Shown: positions 11,378 through 25,046 of the stretch, piece by piece
Position numbering within the stretch: position 1 is the stretch's first letter
How the letters are laid out: the number at the start of each line of letters is the position of its first letter
Source: Aeromonas sanarellii
GTDB taxonomy: Bacteria; Pseudomonadota; Gammaproteobacteria; Enterobacterales; Aeromonadaceae
Direction of reading: 5' to 3'
Length of the DNA: 64,000 nucleotides
Assembly: GCF_000820085.1 (NCBI RefSeq)
Contig: NZ_CDBN01000021.1
Location: 248,001 to 312,000 of the forward strand
Program-made: the position numbers and the translations under genes
The notes under the pieces: model-generated
Databases searched by the model: none
What the model was told of the DNA's origin: nothing
Seen by the model: only the letters and a program-made list of their open reading frames with translations

Positions 11378-13879
11378 TTGGCCGATAAAAAGCTGTTTAC
11401 TCCTTTATCAGGTACACAACGGATCTTCGAGGCCGTATTGATCGCCATCACCCTGATGGCTGCCTATCTCTTGCTTGCCCTGTTGACCTATCACCCCGCC
11501 GATCCCGGTTGGTCCCAGACCTCCTGGCAGGGGGAGGTGAAGAACCTGGCAGGCAGCGCCGGGGCCTGGCTCGCCGACATCACCATGTTTACCTTCGGGG
11601 CGTTCTCCTACCTGGTGCCGCCGCTGACGGTGCTGCTTGGCTGGAGCCTGTTCTGGCGGCCGAGCAAGCTGCTGGAGGTGGACTATCTCACTCTGTCGGT
11701 GCGGATCATCGGCTTCATCCTCACCGTGCTCGGCATGTCCGCCATCGCCAGCATGAACTTCAACGACCTGCAGAATTTCTCCGCCGGCGGCCTGGTGGGC
11801 GACGTGATCGCCTCCGCCGTGGTGCCGCTGTTCGGCGGGGTGGGAGCCAACCTGATGCTGCTCTGCTTCGTGGCGACCGGCATCACCCTGTTCACCGGCT
11901 GGTCCTGGCTCACCATAGTCGAGCGGATCGGTGCCGCCTGCACCGGCAGCGTCAGCGCCATCTACCATTTCCCCACCACCCTGGGGCGCTGGCTGACCGG
12001 GGGCTGGCGTCAGCCCCGTTATGAGGGGCCGGATCCCCTGCTGGAAGGGGGCGTGGGCGCCTTCGACCAGGACGACGAAGACGAGCCCCACGGTAGCTGG
12101 ACGCGCAATCCCAAGGCTAAAAATCGGGCTCAAAAGACAAAATCTGACGAGTGGCTGCCGGAGCTGGATGAGGACACCTTCCAGTTCGAGCCACAGTTTG
12201 ACGACGAAGATGAGGACGAGACCCCGGCCCCCAAGGGCAAACGCGTGGCCAGCGGCCGTCAGCGCCCCGTGGTGAGCCAGGAGGATGAGGACGACCTCGA
12301 TCTGCCCTGGGCCGAGGGGGACGATGAACCCGAGGCACCGGTCGCCCCGGCGCCGGTCAAGGCCAAGCGCCGTCCCCAGCCCGGTCTGGCTCCCTTGCCG
12401 AGCATCGAGCTGCTGGACAGGCCGCCTGCCAAGACCCAGATGATGAGCAAGGACGAGCTGGAGCGCATGGGCCGGCTGGTGGAGGCGAAACTCGCCGACT
12501 ACAACGTGCAGGCCAAGGTGGTCGGTGTCTATCCGGGCCCCGTCATCACCCGTTTCGAACTGGATCTGGCGCCGGGCATGAAGGCGAGCAAGATCACCAA
12601 CCTGTCGCGGGATCTCGCCCGTTCCCTCTCCGCCAGCAGCGTGCGGGTGGTGGAGGTGATCCCCGGCAAGACCTATGTCGGCATCGAACTGCCCAACCGG
12701 GTGCGCCAGACCGTCTACCTGCGTGAGACCCTCGACTGCGAGGCGTTTCGGGACAGCCGCAATCCGCTGACCATGGGGCTGGGCCAGGACATCGCGGGGG
12801 AGCCCGTGGTGGTGAACCTCGCCAAGATGCCGCACCTGCTGGTGGCCGGTACCACGGGCTCGGGCAAGTCGGTGGGGGTGAACACCATGATCATCTCCAT
12901 GCTCTACAAGTCCTCCCCCGAGGATCTGCGCTTCATCATGATCGACCCCAAGATGCTGGAGCTCTCGGTCTACGAGGGGATCCCGCACCTCCTGACCGAG
13001 GTGGTGACCGACATGAAGGATGCCGCCAATGCCCTGCGCTGGTGCGTGGGCGAGATGGAGCGCCGCTACAAGCTGATGTCCGCGGTCGGGGTGCGCAACC
13101 TCAAGGGCTACAACGACAAGGTGCTGGCCGCCATCGAGGCGGGCGATCCCCTGCTCGATCCCCTGTGGCGTCCGGGCGACTCCATGGATCAGATGCCGCC
13201 GGAGCTCGAGAAGCTGCCCCACATCGTGGTGGTGGTGGACGAGTTCGCCGACATGATGATGATCGTCGGCAAGAAGGTGGAAGAGCTCATCGCCCGCATC
13301 GCCCAGAAGGCGCGGGCGGCTGGCATCCATCTCATCCTCGCGACCCAGCGCCCGTCTGTGGATGTGATCACCGGCCTCATCAAGGCCAACATCCCGACCC
13401 GGATCTCCTTCCAGGTGTCGAGCAAGATAGATTCTCGCACCATCCTGGATCAGGGGGGGGCCGAATCCCTGCTCGGCATGGGGGACATGCTCTACATGCC
13501 GGCCGGTACTTCCAACCCGACCCGGGTCCACGGCGCCTTCGTCGATGACCACGAGGTGCACAAGGTGGTGGCGGACTGGAAACTGCGCGGCGAGCCGGAC
13601 TACATCGACGAGATCCTCTCCGGCGAGTCGGACGGCGAGGGCGGTGGCGGCGACTACGGCGGCGGTGGCGACGAGGAGCTCGATCCCCTGTTCGACGAGG
13701 CGGTGGCCTTCGTGGTGGAATCCCGCCGCGGCTCCACCTCCAGCGTGCAGCGCAAGTTCAAGATCGGCTACAACCGGGCGGCTCGTCTCATCGAGCAGAT
13801 GGAGAACCAGGGCATTGTCAGCGCCCCGGGTGGCAACGGCCAGCGCGACGTGCTGGCACCGCCGCCGGTGCGGGATTAA
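11378..13879 (+). CDS. ftsK: DNA translocase FtsK
   Basis: FtsK couples septation to chromosome segregation by pumping DNA towards dif and activating XerCD. There are four N-terminal membrane segments (first ~190 residues) and a short acidic Pro-rich linker. The motor has Walker [13 protein letters not shown] and Walker [13 protein letters not shown], and the C-terminal gamma winged helix ([11 protein letters not shown] to NQGIVSAP) reads KOPS. A TTG at 11378 is preceded at 7 bases by AGGAG; the in-frame ATG at 11354 has no such site. The product is then 833 residues, much shorter than E. coli FtsK (1329) because of the short linker. A Gly-rich stretch ([15 protein letters not shown]) joins motor and gamma. 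Confidence 0.95.
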   Translation: MADKKLFTPLSGTQRIFEAVLIAITLMAAYLLLALLTYHPADPGWSQTSWQGEVKNLAGSAGAWLADITMFTFGAFSYLVPPLTVLLGWSLFWRPSKLLEVDYLTLSVRIIGFILTVLGMSAIASMNFNDLQNFSAGGLVGDVIASAVVPLFGGVGANLMLLCFVATGITLFTGWSWLTIVERIGAACTGSVSAIYHFPTTLGRWLTGGWRQPRYEGPDPLLEGGVGAFDQDDEDEPHGSWTRNPKAKNRAQKTKSDEWLPELDEDTFQFEPQFDDEDEDETPAPKGKRVASGRQRPVVSQEDEDDLDLPWAEGDDEPEAPVAPAPVKAKRRPQPGLAPLPSIELLDRPPAKTQMMSKDELERMGRLVEAKLADYNVQAKVVGVYPGPVITRFELDLAPGMKASKITNLSRDLARSLSASSVRVVEVIPGKTYVGIELPNRVRQTVYLRETLDCEAFRDSRNPLTMGLGQDIAGEPVVVNLAKMPHLLVAGTTGSGKSVGVNTMIISMLYKSSPEDLRFIMIDPKMLELSVYEGIPHLLTEVVTDMKDAANALRWCVGEMERRYKLMSAVGVRNLKGYNDKVLAAIEAGDPLLDPLWRPGDSMDQMPPELEKLPHIVVVVDEFADMMMIVGKKVEELIARIAQKARAAGIHLILATQRPSVDVITGLIKANIPTRISFQVSSKIDSRTILDQGGAESLLGMGDMLYMPAGTSNPTRVHGAFVDDHEVHKVVADWKLRGEPDYIDEILSGESDGEGGGGDYGGGGDEELDPLFDEAVAFVVESRRGSTSSVQRKFKIGYNRAARLIEQMENQGIVSAPGGNGQRDVLAPPPVRD

Positions 13880-13893
13880 GCCTCACATCATCC

Positions 13894-13922
13894 TGGCCAT
13901 GCCCTCTGCGGGCGTGGCCTTT
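13894..13922 (+). terminator. Hairpin between ftsK and lolA
   Basis: GGCCATGCCC pairs with GGGCGTGGCC, followed by TTTT. It is a weak terminator or attenuator within an otherwise co-directional cluster. Confidence 0.55.
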
Positions 13923-13938
13923 TATCGAGAACGTCTTT

Positions 13939-14559
13939 ATGAAGAGCCTGATGAAAAAACAACTGTTGATGGGTTCCGTGCTGCTGGTCGCCAGCAGCCA
14001 GGTGTGGGCCGATACGGCCAGCGATCTCAAGCAGAAGCTGGCAGGGGTGAGCCTCTTCTCCGCCAAGTTTGCCCAGACCGTCTATGACAGCAAGGGCAAG
14101 GAGCTGCAAAAGGCGAGCGGCTCCCTGCTGGTGCAGCGACCCAACCGTTTCAACTGGCACACCACCTCCCCGGACGAGAGCCTGATCGTGGCCGACGGCA
14201 AGGACGTCTGGGTCTATGATCCCTTCGTCGAGCAGGTGACCGCTCTCAAGATGAAGGACGCCGTGCTCAACACCCCCTTCGTGCTCATCGCCGGCAACGA
14301 CAACAGCCTCTGGAAGAACTACGACGTGACCCAGGAAGGGGATGTCTACACCGTCACCAGCCGCAGCCAGGACGAGCTGATCGCCTCCTTCCGCATCACG
14401 TTTGATCGCCAGAACAACATCAGCCGCTTCGACGTGAAGGAGGCCCAGGGGCAGTGGAGCGAATTCACCCTGAGCAACTTCAACCGCAAGCCGGTGCTCA
14501 AGGGCAACGAGTTCGTGTTCAAGATCCCCAAGGGGGTCGCGCTGGACGACCAGCGCTGA
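13939..14559 (+). CDS. lolA: Outer-membrane lipoprotein carrier protein LolA
   Basis: A periplasmic chaperone that takes lipoproteins from LolCDE to LolB. The 206-residue product starts with a signal peptide ([20 protein letters not shown], cut before DTASDL) and continues through the conserved [32 protein letters not shown] and [10 protein letters not shown]. Two in-frame ATGs (13939, 13951) are possible starts, and both give a usable signal peptide. It lies between ftsK and rarA as in E. coli, and the 31-base gap to rarA indicates cotranscription. Confidence 0.95.
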   Translation: MKSLMKKQLLMGSVLLVASSQVWADTASDLKQKLAGVSLFSAKFAQTVYDSKGKELQKASGSLLVQRPNRFNWHTTSPDESLIVADGKDVWVYDPFVEQVTALKMKDAVLNTPFVLIAGNDNSLWKNYDVTQEGDVYTVTSRSQDELIASFRITFDRQNNISRFDVKEAQGQWSEFTLSNFNRKPVLKGNEFVFKIPKGVALDDQR

Positions 14560-14590
14560 TGACCCGCATCACCCCAAGCGAGCCACGCCG

Positions 14591-15928
14591 ATGAGCAACC
14601 TGTCGCTGGACTTTTCCGCTGACTTTCGACCGCTGGCGGCTCGCATGCGGCCGCAGACCCTGGATCAGTACATCGGCCAGCAGCATATCCTGGGGGCCGA
14701 CAAGCCCCTGCGAAAGGCGATCCTGGCCGGCCACTGCCACTCCATGATCCTCTGGGGCCCGCCCGGCACCGGCAAGACCACGCTGGCGGAGCTGATGGCC
14801 CACTACTGCCAGGCGGAGGTGGAGCGCCTCTCCGCCGTCACCTCCGGCATCAAGGAGATCCGCGCCGCCATCGACAAGGCGAAGGAGAACGGCTGGCGCG
14901 GGGTGCGCACCATCCTGTTCGTGGACGAGGTGCACCGCTTCAACAAGAGCCAGCAGGATGTCTTCCTGCCCCACATCGAAGACGGCACCATCACCTTCAT
15001 CGGCGCCACCACCGAAAACCCCTCGTTCGAACTCAACAACGCGCTGCTCTCCCGGGCCCGGGTCTATCTGCTCAAACGGCTGGAGGAGGAGGACATCCTC
15101 GCCATGATCGATCAGGCGCTGACCGATCCCCGCGGCCTCAATGACCCCAGCCTCACCTTCGCCACCGGGGTGAAGGAGGCGCTGGCAAAAGCCGTGGACG
15201 GGGACGGGCGCAAGTCCCTCAACTACCTGGAGCTCCTGGCAGACATGGCGGAGCTCGACGGCAGCGGCCACAAGCAGATCGACAGCGCCCTGCTCGCCGC
15301 CGTGGTGGGGGATCACGTGGCACGCTTCGACAAGGGCGGCGATCACTTCTACGACCTCATCTCGGCGGTGCACAAGTCCATCCGTGGTTCGGCGCCGGAT
15401 GCGGCCCTCTACTGGTATGCCCGCATGGTGAGCGCCGGCTGCGATCCCCTCTACATCGCGCGCCGGCTGCTGGCCATAGCCTCGGAAGACGTGGGCAACG
15501 CCGACCCCCGCGCCATGCAGGTGGCGCTCTCGGCCTGGGACTGCTTCCACCGTATCGGGCCGGCTGAAGGGGAGCGGGCCATCGCCCAGGCCATCGTCTA
15601 CCTCGCCTGCGCGCCCAAGAGCAATGCGGTCTACACCGCCTGGAAGGCGGCGCTGGCGGACGCCAAAAACCTGCCGGACTTCGAGGTGCCGCCGCACCTG
15701 CGCAACGCACCCACCAGGCTGATGAGCGAGCTCGGCTACGGCGCCGAGTACCGCTACGCCCACGACGAGCCGGGGGCCTATGCGGCGGGGGAGGAGTACT
15801 TCCCCCCCGAGCTCGCCGGCAAGCACTACTACCAGCCCACCGAACGGGGCCTGGAGAAGCAGATCGGCCAGAAGCTCGACTACCTGCGCGAGCTGGACAG
15901 GCAGAGCCCGAAGCGGCGGGAAAAATAG
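14591..15928 (+). CDS. rarA: Replication-associated recombination protein RarA
   Basis: An AAA+ ATPase related to clamp loaders and human WRNIP1, acting at stalled forks with SSB. The 445-residue product shows the N-terminal [18 protein letters not shown], Walker [11 protein letters not shown], Walker [11 protein letters not shown], sensor 1 [12 protein letters not shown] and the C-terminal helical oligomerisation domain ([20 protein letters not shown]). The place in the cluster lolA-rarA-serS is the E. coli one. Confidence 0.95.
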   Translation: MSNLSLDFSADFRPLAARMRPQTLDQYIGQQHILGADKPLRKAILAGHCHSMILWGPPGTGKTTLAELMAHYCQAEVERLSAVTSGIKEIRAAIDKAKENGWRGVRTILFVDEVHRFNKSQQDVFLPHIEDGTITFIGATTENPSFELNNALLSRARVYLLKRLEEEDILAMIDQALTDPRGLNDPSLTFATGVKEALAKAVDGDGRKSLNYLELLADMAELDGSGHKQIDSALLAAVVGDHVARFDKGGDHFYDLISAVHKSIRGSAPDAALYWYARMVSAGCDPLYIARRLLAIASEDVGNADPRAMQVALSAWDCFHRIGPAEGERAIAQAIVYLACAPKSNAVYTAWKAALADAKNLPDFEVPPHLRNAPTRLMSELGYGAEYRYAHDEPGAYAAGEEYFPPELAGKHYYQPTERGLEKQIGQKLDYLRELDRQSPKRREK

Positions 15929-17567
<1,639 letters not shown>

Positions 17568-17583
17568 GCGCTCGTTGCAGACG

Positions 17584-17612
17584 ACAACGCCATGGCTTTG
17601 CCATGGCGTTGT
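17584..17612 (+). terminator. Hairpin after serS
   Basis: A perfect 13-base-pair stem, ACAACGCCATGGC with GCCATGGCGTTGT, with a TTT loop. The T-run after it is poor, but it lies directly behind serS. Confidence 0.65.
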
Positions 17613-17697
17613 GCATTCTGGCGCCGGCCGCGTGAGCGGGGCCCCATCGCCGTCCCGGCACGCCCGTCGTGCGTTTAACACATTTTTATCAAGCATT

Positions 17698-17713
17698 GCG
17701 CAATCGTTTTTGT
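17698..17713 (+). promoter_or_regulatory. Candidate PurR operator upstream of cvpA-purF
   Basis: GCGCAATCGTTTTTGT matches 12 of 16 positions of the PurR consensus ACGCAAACGTTTGCGT, including the central CG. It lies 37 bases before cvpA, as expected if PurR represses this operon as in E. coli. No binding data are implied. Confidence 0.5.
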
Positions 17714-17749
17714 TAGACTGCGCCGCAATTTCGCAGGACATCTTTTTCT

Positions 17750-18241
17750 ATGGTCTGGATTGATTACGCCATCATGGGCATCGTCGGTTTTTCCGCCCTC
17801 ATCAGCCTGGTGCGGGGCTTCCTCAAGGAAGCCATGTCCCTCGTCACTTGGTTCGTCGCCTTTTTCATTGCCAGCCGTTTCTATCCCGATCTCGCCGTCT
17901 ACTTCACCTCCTTCTCCGACGCCATGGTGCGCAACGGCCTCGCCATCGCGGCCCTGTTCGTGGCGACCCTGATCCTTGGCAGCGTGGTCAACTACGTGGT
18001 GGGCCTGCTGGTGGAGAAGACGGGGCTCTCGGGGACCGATCGGGTGCTGGGGGTCTGTTTTGGCGCCATTCGCGGGGTGCTGATCGTCAGCGCCCTGCTG
18101 TTTTTCATGGATACCTTCACCAGCCTCTCCCAGAGCGACTGGTGGGCGGCGTCCAGGCTGGTTCCCGAGTTCAAGCCGGTGATCCAGTGGTTTTTCGGGT
18201 TCATGATGAACTCGTCCAGTTTTCTTCAACAGGTACAGTGA
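17750..18241 (+). CDS. cvpA: Colicin V production protein CvpA
   Basis: A 163-residue inner-membrane protein with four predicted transmembrane helices (VWIDYAIMGIVGFSALISL, WFVAFFIASRF, IAALFVATLILGSVVNYVVGLL, AIRGVLIVSALLFF). It matches the E. coli CvpA family, first found as needed for colicin V export and later linked to envelope homeostasis. Its molecular function is not settled. It precedes purF by 18 bases, the same operon as in E. coli. Confidence 0.95.
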   Translation: MVWIDYAIMGIVGFSALISLVRGFLKEAMSLVTWFVAFFIASRFYPDLAVYFTSFSDAMVRNGLAIAALFVATLILGSVVNYVVGLLVEKTGLSGTDRVLGVCFGAIRGVLIVSALLFFMDTFTSLSQSDWWAASRLVPEFKPVIQWFFGFMMNSSSFLQQVQ

Positions 18242-18259
18242 CATCGAGGTAGCAAAGAC

Positions 18260-19780
18260 ATGTGCGGTATTGTCGGTATAGTTGGCACCACCCCCGTCAA
18301 TCAGGCCCTCTACGACGCCTTGACGGTGTTGCAGCACAGGGGACAGGATGCCGCCGGGATCGTGACCATTGACAGTGGAAACTTCCGGCAACGCAAGGCC
18401 AACGGTCTGGTGAAGGATGTGTTTGAAGTGCGCCACATGCAGCGGCTCAAGGGGAATATCGGCATAGGACACGTCCGTTATCCCACCGCCGGCAGCTCCA
18501 GTGCCGCGGAGGCCCAGCCGTTTTACGTGAACTCCCCCTACGGCATGGTGCTGGCCCACAACGGCAACCTCACCAACGCCAAGGAGCTCAAGGAGCAGCA
18601 GTTCAAGGTGGCCCGCCGCCACATCAACACCACCTCGGACTCCGAAGTGCTGCTGAACGTGCTGGCCCACGAGCTGGACCTGTGCGACAAGATGGCGCTG
18701 CGCCCGGAGGACATCTTCTCCGCAGTGCGCAAGGTGCATCAGCAGATCCGCGGCGCCTACGCCGTGGTTTCCCTGGTGATCGGCCACGGTCTCATCGGGT
18801 TCCGCGATCCCAACGGCATCCGCCCGCTGATCCTGGGTCGCCGGGTCGACGAGCAGGGCCAGGTGGAGTACATGCTCGCCTCCGAGAGCGTGGCCCTCGA
18901 CGCCATCGGTTTCGAGACGGTGCGTGACGTCGCGCCGGGCGAGGCCATCTACATCACCGAGCAGGGCCAGCTCTTCTCCGAGCAGTGCGCGGAGAACCCG
19001 CAGATGAGCTCCTGCATCTTCGAGTACGTCTACTTCGCCCGCCCCGACTCCTGCATCGACAAGGTCTCCGTCTATGCCGCCCGCCTCAACATGGGTCGCA
19101 AGCTGGGCCAGAAGATCGCCCGGGAGTGGGACGATCTCGACGTGGACGTGGTCATCCCCATCCCCGAGACCTCCTGCGACGTGGCGCTGGAGATCGCCCA
19201 CACCCTGGGTCTGCCCTATCGTCAGGGCTTCGTGAAGAACCGCTACATCGGCCGGACCTTCATCATGCCGGGCCAGACCCAGCGCAAGAAGTCGGTGCGT
19301 CGCAAGCTCAACGCCATCAGCTCCGAATTCAAGGGCAAGAAGGTGCTGCTGGTGGACGACAGCATAGTGCGCGGCACCACCTCGGAGCAGATCATCCAGA
19401 TGGCCCGCGAGGCGGGGGCAGCCAAGGTCTACTTCGCCTCGGCGGCGCCGGAAATTCGCTTCCCCAACGTCTACGGCATCGACATGCCCACTGCTAACGA
19501 GCTGATCGCCCACGGCCGGGAAGTGGAAGAGGTGTGCAAGCTCATCGGCGCCGACGGCCTCATCTTCCAGGATCTGGAAGATCTGGAAGCGGCGGTGCGG
19601 GAGATCAACCCCGAGCTGCGCCACTTCGAGACCTCGGTGTTCAACGGCCACTACGTGACCTCGGACGTGGATCAGGGTTATCTGGACCACCTCAATGCCC
19701 TGCGCAGCGACGACAACAAGGCGGTGCGCGAGTGGCAGGAAGGGACCAGCAACCTGGAAATTTTCAACGAAGGCAGTTAA
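18260..19780 (+). CDS. purF: Amidophosphoribosyltransferase
   Basis: First committed step of purine synthesis: PRPP plus glutamine gives 5-phosphoribosylamine. The 506-residue product begins MCGIVGIVG, so Cys2 becomes the N-terminal nucleophile of the glutaminase domain after Met removal. The HRGQDAAG and GHVRYPTAG motifs follow. The C-terminal phosphoribosyltransferase domain carries the PRPP loop [17 protein letters not shown]. It is cotranscribed with cvpA, probably under PurR. A GC hairpin follows the stop. Confidence 0.98.
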   Translation: MCGIVGIVGTTPVNQALYDALTVLQHRGQDAAGIVTIDSGNFRQRKANGLVKDVFEVRHMQRLKGNIGIGHVRYPTAGSSSAAEAQPFYVNSPYGMVLAHNGNLTNAKELKEQQFKVARRHINTTSDSEVLLNVLAHELDLCDKMALRPEDIFSAVRKVHQQIRGAYAVVSLVIGHGLIGFRDPNGIRPLILGRRVDEQGQVEYMLASESVALDAIGFETVRDVAPGEAIYITEQGQLFSEQCAENPQMSSCIFEYVYFARPDSCIDKVSVYAARLNMGRKLGQKIAREWDDLDVDVVIPIPETSCDVALEIAHTLGLPYRQGFVKNRYIGRTFIMPGQTQRKKSVRRKLNAISSEFKGKKVLLVDDSIVRGTTSEQIIQMAREAGAAKVYFASAAPEIRFPNVYGIDMPTANELIAHGREVEEVCKLIGADGLIFQDLEDLEAAVREINPELRHFETSVFNGHYVTSDVDQGYLDHLNALRSDDNKAVREWQEGTSNLEIFNEGS

Positions 19781-19809
19781 ACGTTTTCCGCGTCGCGCTG
19801 AAACAACAC

Positions 19810-19837
19810 ATGGGGGCCCTGGGCCCCCATGTTATTT
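19810..19837 (+). terminator. Terminator after purF
   Basis: The hairpin ATGGGGGCCC-T-GGGCCCCCAT is followed by GTTATTTT, between the convergent purF and ascB. Confidence 0.7.
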
Positions 19838-19882
19838 TCCACTGCATTAGTACATCACCCGGGATGCCCGGGCGATGCGTGA

Positions 19883-21316
<1,434 letters not shown>

Positions 21317-21343
21317 TTACCTCTTGTCATGTCTGATAGGGAG

Positions 21344-22798
21344 TCACGCGCCGGCGGTGGCCTGTGCCTGGCTGGCCGCGACGGGCTGGGGAGAACCGTT
21401 CTCGCCGGGGGCCTCCACCGGGATGTCCTCAAACCCCATCACCAGGGTCAGCACGAAGGAGAGCACCACGGAGAGCGCCATCACGCCGAACACCCAGGCG
21501 ATGGTCATGGGGTTGGCCGGATCGAAGAACTGCACGCTGGTGAAGAGGCCGGGGGCCGCCATGGAGTGGCTGGCGAGGCCGGCCATGCCGGCGACGGCGC
21601 CGCAGATGAAGCCGCTGATGAGGCTGGCAATGAGCGGGCGCTTGAGGCGCAGGGCCACGCCGTAGAGGGCGGGTTCCGAGATCCCCGCCATGATGGCGGA
21701 GGCGGCCGCCGCGAGCGCGGTCTGGCGCAGCTCAGGGTTTCGGGTGCGCCAGGCGACCGCCAGGGAGGAGCCGCCAAGGGAGAGGTTGGCGCCGATTTCG
21801 GAGGGCATCACCATGCCTTCCTTGCCGGTCTCGGCGATGGTCTGGATGATGGTCGGGGTGAAGACGCGGTGCATGCCGGTCATCACCAGCAGCGGCCAGA
21901 GCGCCCCCATGATGGCCACCGACAGCCAGCCTAGGTAGTCGTGAACCGTGTAGACCAGGCCCGAGATGGCGGTGCCGATCCAGATGCCGACGGGGCCGAT
22001 GAAGAGGATGGCGAGCGGCGCCGCGATGAGCACGATCAGCATGGGTTTGAGGAAGTTCTTGGTGACCGCCGGGGTGATGCGGTCGACCCAGCGCTCGATG
22101 TAGGAGAGGCACCAGGTCATCACCAGGGCCGGGATCACTGTGTAGGTGTATTTCACCGCGGTGACCGGGATCAGGGCGAAGGTCACCTGCTCCCCCTCGG
22201 CGGCCCGGGCCATCAGCTCGATGAAGCTGGGGTGCACCAGCACGCCGGCGATGGCGATGGCGAGCGACATGTTGGTCTTGAACTTGACGGCGGCGGAGGC
22301 GGCCACCATCAGGGGCAGGAAGAAGAAGGCGCCGTCCCCGGCCACCGTGAGGATGGTGAGGGTCGAGGAGCCTTTCTCCAGCAGGCCGGTCATCTCCAGC
22401 ACCATGGCCAGCAGCTTGAGCATGGAGCCGCCGATGATGGCCGGGATCAGCGGCGACATGGTGCCGATCAGGGCGTCGAGGATGGCGGCGCCCATGCGTC
22501 GCAGGCTCCAGCCACGTGCGGGGGCGGGGGGCGGCGTCTGTCCGCCCTGGGGCAGCAGGGCCAGTACCTCGCGGTAGGCGTGGGAGACGGTGTTGCCGAT
22601 GATCACCTGGCACTGGTTGTCGGCCTGCACCACGCCGAGCACGCCCTGGGTGGCTTTCAGGGCGGGGGCGTTGACCCGGGCGGGGTCGCTGAGCACGAAG
22701 CGCAGCCGCGTCATGCAGTGCGTCACGGCGACGACGTTGTCGGCGCCGCCGAGTGCGGTGATGACGGTGCTGGCCAGGGCCGCATAGTTCTTTGACAT
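21344..22798 (-). CDS. ascF: PTS beta-glucoside transporter subunit IIBC, AscF type
   Basis: Imports and phosphorylates beta-glucosides such as arbutin, salicin or cellobiose. The 484-residue product starts with an EIIB domain (residues 1-90; phospho-Cys in VTHCMTRLRFV) followed by an EIIC membrane domain (KFKTNMSLAIAIAGVLVHPSFIE, GMHRVFTPTIIQTIAETGKEG, GISEPALYGVA). It lacks an EIIA domain, as does E. coli AscF (485 aa), so it should use EIIA-Glc. The start MSKNYAALA matches the family; the in-frame extension to 23050 runs through the operator and is not used. Confidence 0.95.
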   Translation of the reverse strand: MSKNYAALASTVITALGGADNVVAVTHCMTRLRFVLSDPARVNAPALKATQGVLGVVQADNQCQVIIGNTVSHAYREVLALLPQGGQTPPPAPARGWSLRRMGAAILDALIGTMSPLIPAIIGGSMLKLLAMVLEMTGLLEKGSSTLTILTVAGDGAFFFLPLMVAASAAVKFKTNMSLAIAIAGVLVHPSFIELMARAAEGEQVTFALIPVTAVKYTYTVIPALVMTWCLSYIERWVDRITPAVTKNFLKPMLIVLIAAPLAILFIGPVGIWIGTAISGLVYTVHDYLGWLSVAIMGALWPLLVMTGMHRVFTPTIIQTIAETGKEGMVMPSEIGANLSLGGSSLAVAWRTRNPELRQTALAAAASAIMAGISEPALYGVALRLKRPLIASLISGFICGAVAGMAGLASHSMAAPGLFTSVQFFDPANPMTIAWVFGVMALSVVLSFVLTLVMGFEDIPVEAPGENGSPQPVAASQAQATAGA

Positions 22799-22875
22799 CG
22801 AGGTTGATCCTTTTAACCAAGTGGGCCCGCTCGTGCTCGCCGCAGCTGATGGCGAGCGAGAAGGCATGAAACTGA

Positions 22876-22895
22876 ATGTGGAACCGGTTCCACAT
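22876..22895. promoter_or_regulatory. Palindromic AscG-type operator
   Basis: ATGTGGAACCGGTTCCACAT is a perfect 20-base palindrome with the central CCGG typical of LacI/GalR-family operators. It lies between the divergent ascF and ascG, 78 bases upstream of ascF. It resembles the AACCGGTT core reported for E. coli AscG. AscG is the obvious ligand by position; that is inference. Confidence 0.75.
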
Positions 22896-23052
22896 AGCAT
22901 GCGCAGTTTCCTGTCGGGACACAAGACGGCCGCCCCCCATTGTGCAGATCCGTGAATGGGATCACTGAACCCGGGCCATGGCGCCATTCTTGCTACGACA
23001 AGCCGGCGAGGGTGCAGTACACTGCGACCCGTCGAACGCAAGGGGGACAAGA

Positions 23053-24063
23053 ATGACGACGATGCTGGAGGTGGCGAAGCGGGCAGGGGTGTCGAAGGCG
23101 ACGGTCTCCCGCGTGCTGTCGGGCAATGGTTATACCAGCCAGGAGACCCGGGACAGGGTGTTTCAGGCCATTGAGGAGAGCGGCTATCGTCCCAATCTGG
23201 TGGCGAGGCAGCTTGCGACCAAGAATACCCAGACCCTGGGGCTGGTGGTCACCAACACCCTCTACCACGGCGTCTACTTCAGCGAGCTGCTCTCCCATGC
23301 GGCACGGATGACGGAGGAGCGGGGGCGGCAGCTCATCCTGGCGGATGGCAAGCACAGCGCCGACGAGGAGCGCCAGGCCATCCAGTACCTGCTCGACTCA
23401 CGCTGCGACGGCGTCATCATCTATCCGCGTTTTCTCAGCGTCGAGGAGATGGACGAGATCATCGAGCAGCATCCCCAGCCCATCATGGTGCTCAACCGGC
23501 GCTTGCCACGTCATCCTGCCCACTGCGTCTATGCGGATCAGCAGGCGGCGGCGGCGGCCGTGGTGGACACGCTGGTGGCCATGGGGCACAGGGAGATCGC
23601 CTTCATTGCCGGTTCGGCGGATTCGCCCACCGGCGTCGAGCGTCTGGCCGGCTACCGCGAGGCGCTGATACGGCACGGCATCCCCGTGCAGGACGCATTG
23701 ATCGCGCCCGGCAGATGGACACCCGCCTGCGGCGCGGCCGCCGTCTCGACCCTGCTGGCGCGGCGGATCCGTTTCAGCGCCCTGGTGGCCAGCAACGATG
23801 ACATGGCGATCGGCGCCATCAAACGGCTGCACGAGTCTGGCGTGGCTGTGCCTGATGCAGTCTCGGTGGTGGGGTTTGACGACATCGCCCTGGCTCCCTA
23901 TGTCATTCCCTCGCTTGCCAGCGTCAAGATGCCGGTGACCGGGATGATCCAGGAGACCATCAGCCGCTTGATCACCATGGTGGAGGAGGGGGGGAGTGAC
24001 GCACTGCTCTCGTTCAGCGGCACCCTGATCAGCCGTGACTCTCTCAGGCGCTTGACGAGGTGA
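23053..24063 (+). CDS. ascG: LacI-family repressor of the asc operon
   Basis: A 336-residue regulator, the same length as E. coli AscG and closely similar (MLEVAKRAGVSKATVSRVLSGNGY, TLGLVVTNTLYHG, ADGKHSADEERQAIQYLL). The N-terminal helix-turn-helix has the LacI hinge RPNLVARQL. The periplasmic-binding-like core ends in SVVGFDDIALAPY. It faces ascF across the palindromic operator and presumably represses ascFB until a phospho-beta-glucoside is present. I chose the ATG at 23053 following GGGGGACAAGA; an upstream ATG at 22978 is not conserved. Confidence 0.95.
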   Translation: MTTMLEVAKRAGVSKATVSRVLSGNGYTSQETRDRVFQAIEESGYRPNLVARQLATKNTQTLGLVVTNTLYHGVYFSELLSHAARMTEERGRQLILADGKHSADEERQAIQYLLDSRCDGVIIYPRFLSVEEMDEIIEQHPQPIMVLNRRLPRHPAHCVYADQQAAAAAVVDTLVAMGHREIAFIAGSADSPTGVERLAGYREALIRHGIPVQDALIAPGRWTPACGAAAVSTLLARRIRFSALVASNDDMAIGAIKRLHESGVAVPDAVSVVGFDDIALAPYVIPSLASVKMPVTGMIQETISRLITMVEEGGSDALLSFSGTLISRDSLRRLTR

Positions 24064-24156
24064 TCATGATGGCGGTGGGCAGGCCCTGCGGGATCCGTTA
24101 GCATAGGCGCCCCGGCGTCCCGGCGCCGCGTGTCGTATCAACAGATGAGAGTTCAG

Positions 24157-24915
24157 ATGGATGACCTGTTAGCCCCCGTGCGCCAATTCCTGCATTGCGA
24201 GACCCCGGATGAGTGGGTGGAGATGGCGCGGGATCCCGCCCAATTGCCGACCCTGCTCATCGATCACGCCAACTGCGAGAACAAGGCGGCCCTGACCGCC
24301 CACAGCCTGGTGCGCCGCTACTGCCTGCCCAAGGAGAAGCGCCACCTGCTGCCCAAGCTCGCGTTTTACCGGGAGCTGGACGCCATCCCCGAGAAGGCGG
24401 AGATCCTCGGCAAGCGCACCATGGGCGAGGCCGAGCGCACTGTGTTCGCCGAGCTGGAGCGCAATCCCCTGCTGTTCCCCATGGTGCGGCTCATCCAGGA
24501 GGAGCTGCACCACTTCGAGCAGGTGCTGGAGATCATGCAGGCCCGCGGCATTCCCTACGGCCCCGTCACCGCCTCCCGCTACGCCCGCAGCCTGCTGGCC
24601 CATGTGCGCACCTACGAGCCGGCCGCCGTGGTGGACAAGATGATCATCGGCGCCTATATCGAGGCGCGATCCTGCGAGCGTTTTGCCAGGCTGGCGCCCC
24701 ATCTGGACGAGGAGCTTGGCCGCTTCTACGTCTCCCTGCTGCGCTCGGAGGCGCGCCACTATCAGGACTATCTGGCCCTGGCGGAGCAGTATGCGGGAGA
24801 GGACATCAGCGAACGGGTGGCCTTCTTCGGCCAGCTGGAGGCGGAGCTCATCCGCTCGCCGGATCCGCAGTTCAGGTTCCATAGCGGACTGCCTGTCAGA
24901 TCTGACAGTTGTTGA
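24157..24915 (+). CDS. miaE: tRNA 2-methylthio-N6-isopentenyl adenosine(37) hydroxylase MiaE
   Basis: MiaE hydroxylates the isopentenyl group of ms2i6A37 in tRNA using oxygen and a di-iron centre. The 252-residue product is a ferritin-like helical bundle. Iron-ligand motifs can be read in LIDHANCENKAAL, VRLIQEELHHFEQVL (ExxH), MIIGAYIEARSCERF and SLLRSEARHYQDYL (ExxxH). The ATG at 24157 (MDDLLAPVRQFLHCETPDEW) fits the family start and follows GAGAG; in-frame GTG (24130) and ATG (24145) lie upstream. Present in Salmonella and Aeromonas, absent from E. coli. Confidence 0.93.
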   Translation: MDDLLAPVRQFLHCETPDEWVEMARDPAQLPTLLIDHANCENKAALTAHSLVRRYCLPKEKRHLLPKLAFYRELDAIPEKAEILGKRTMGEAERTVFAELERNPLLFPMVRLIQEELHHFEQVLEIMQARGIPYGPVTASRYARSLLAHVRTYEPAAVVDKMIIGAYIEARSCERFARLAPHLDEELGRFYVSLLRSEARHYQDYLALAEQYAGEDISERVAFFGQLEAELIRSPDPQFRFHSGLPVRSDSC

Positions 24916-24984
24916 GGTGACGGGGGCTGCCTACCATTGCCCTGTTCCTACTACGAGCGACGCAATCACTTTTTTGAGCGCAAT

Positions 24985-25010
24985 ACCCGGCCTGCAAGCC
25001 GGGTTTTTTT
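24985..25010 (+). terminator. Terminator after miaE
   Basis: The hairpin ACCCGGC with GCCGGGT is followed by seven T, between the convergent miaE and sapF. Confidence 0.85.
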
Positions 25011-25046
25011 ATGTCTGCGCTAGGGGGGAAGGGGGCGCGGCGGGGA

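Noticed and set aside
11408..13561. 717-codon frame antisense to ftsK
   Set aside because: A shadow of ftsK, rich in His and Gly with no recognisable domain.
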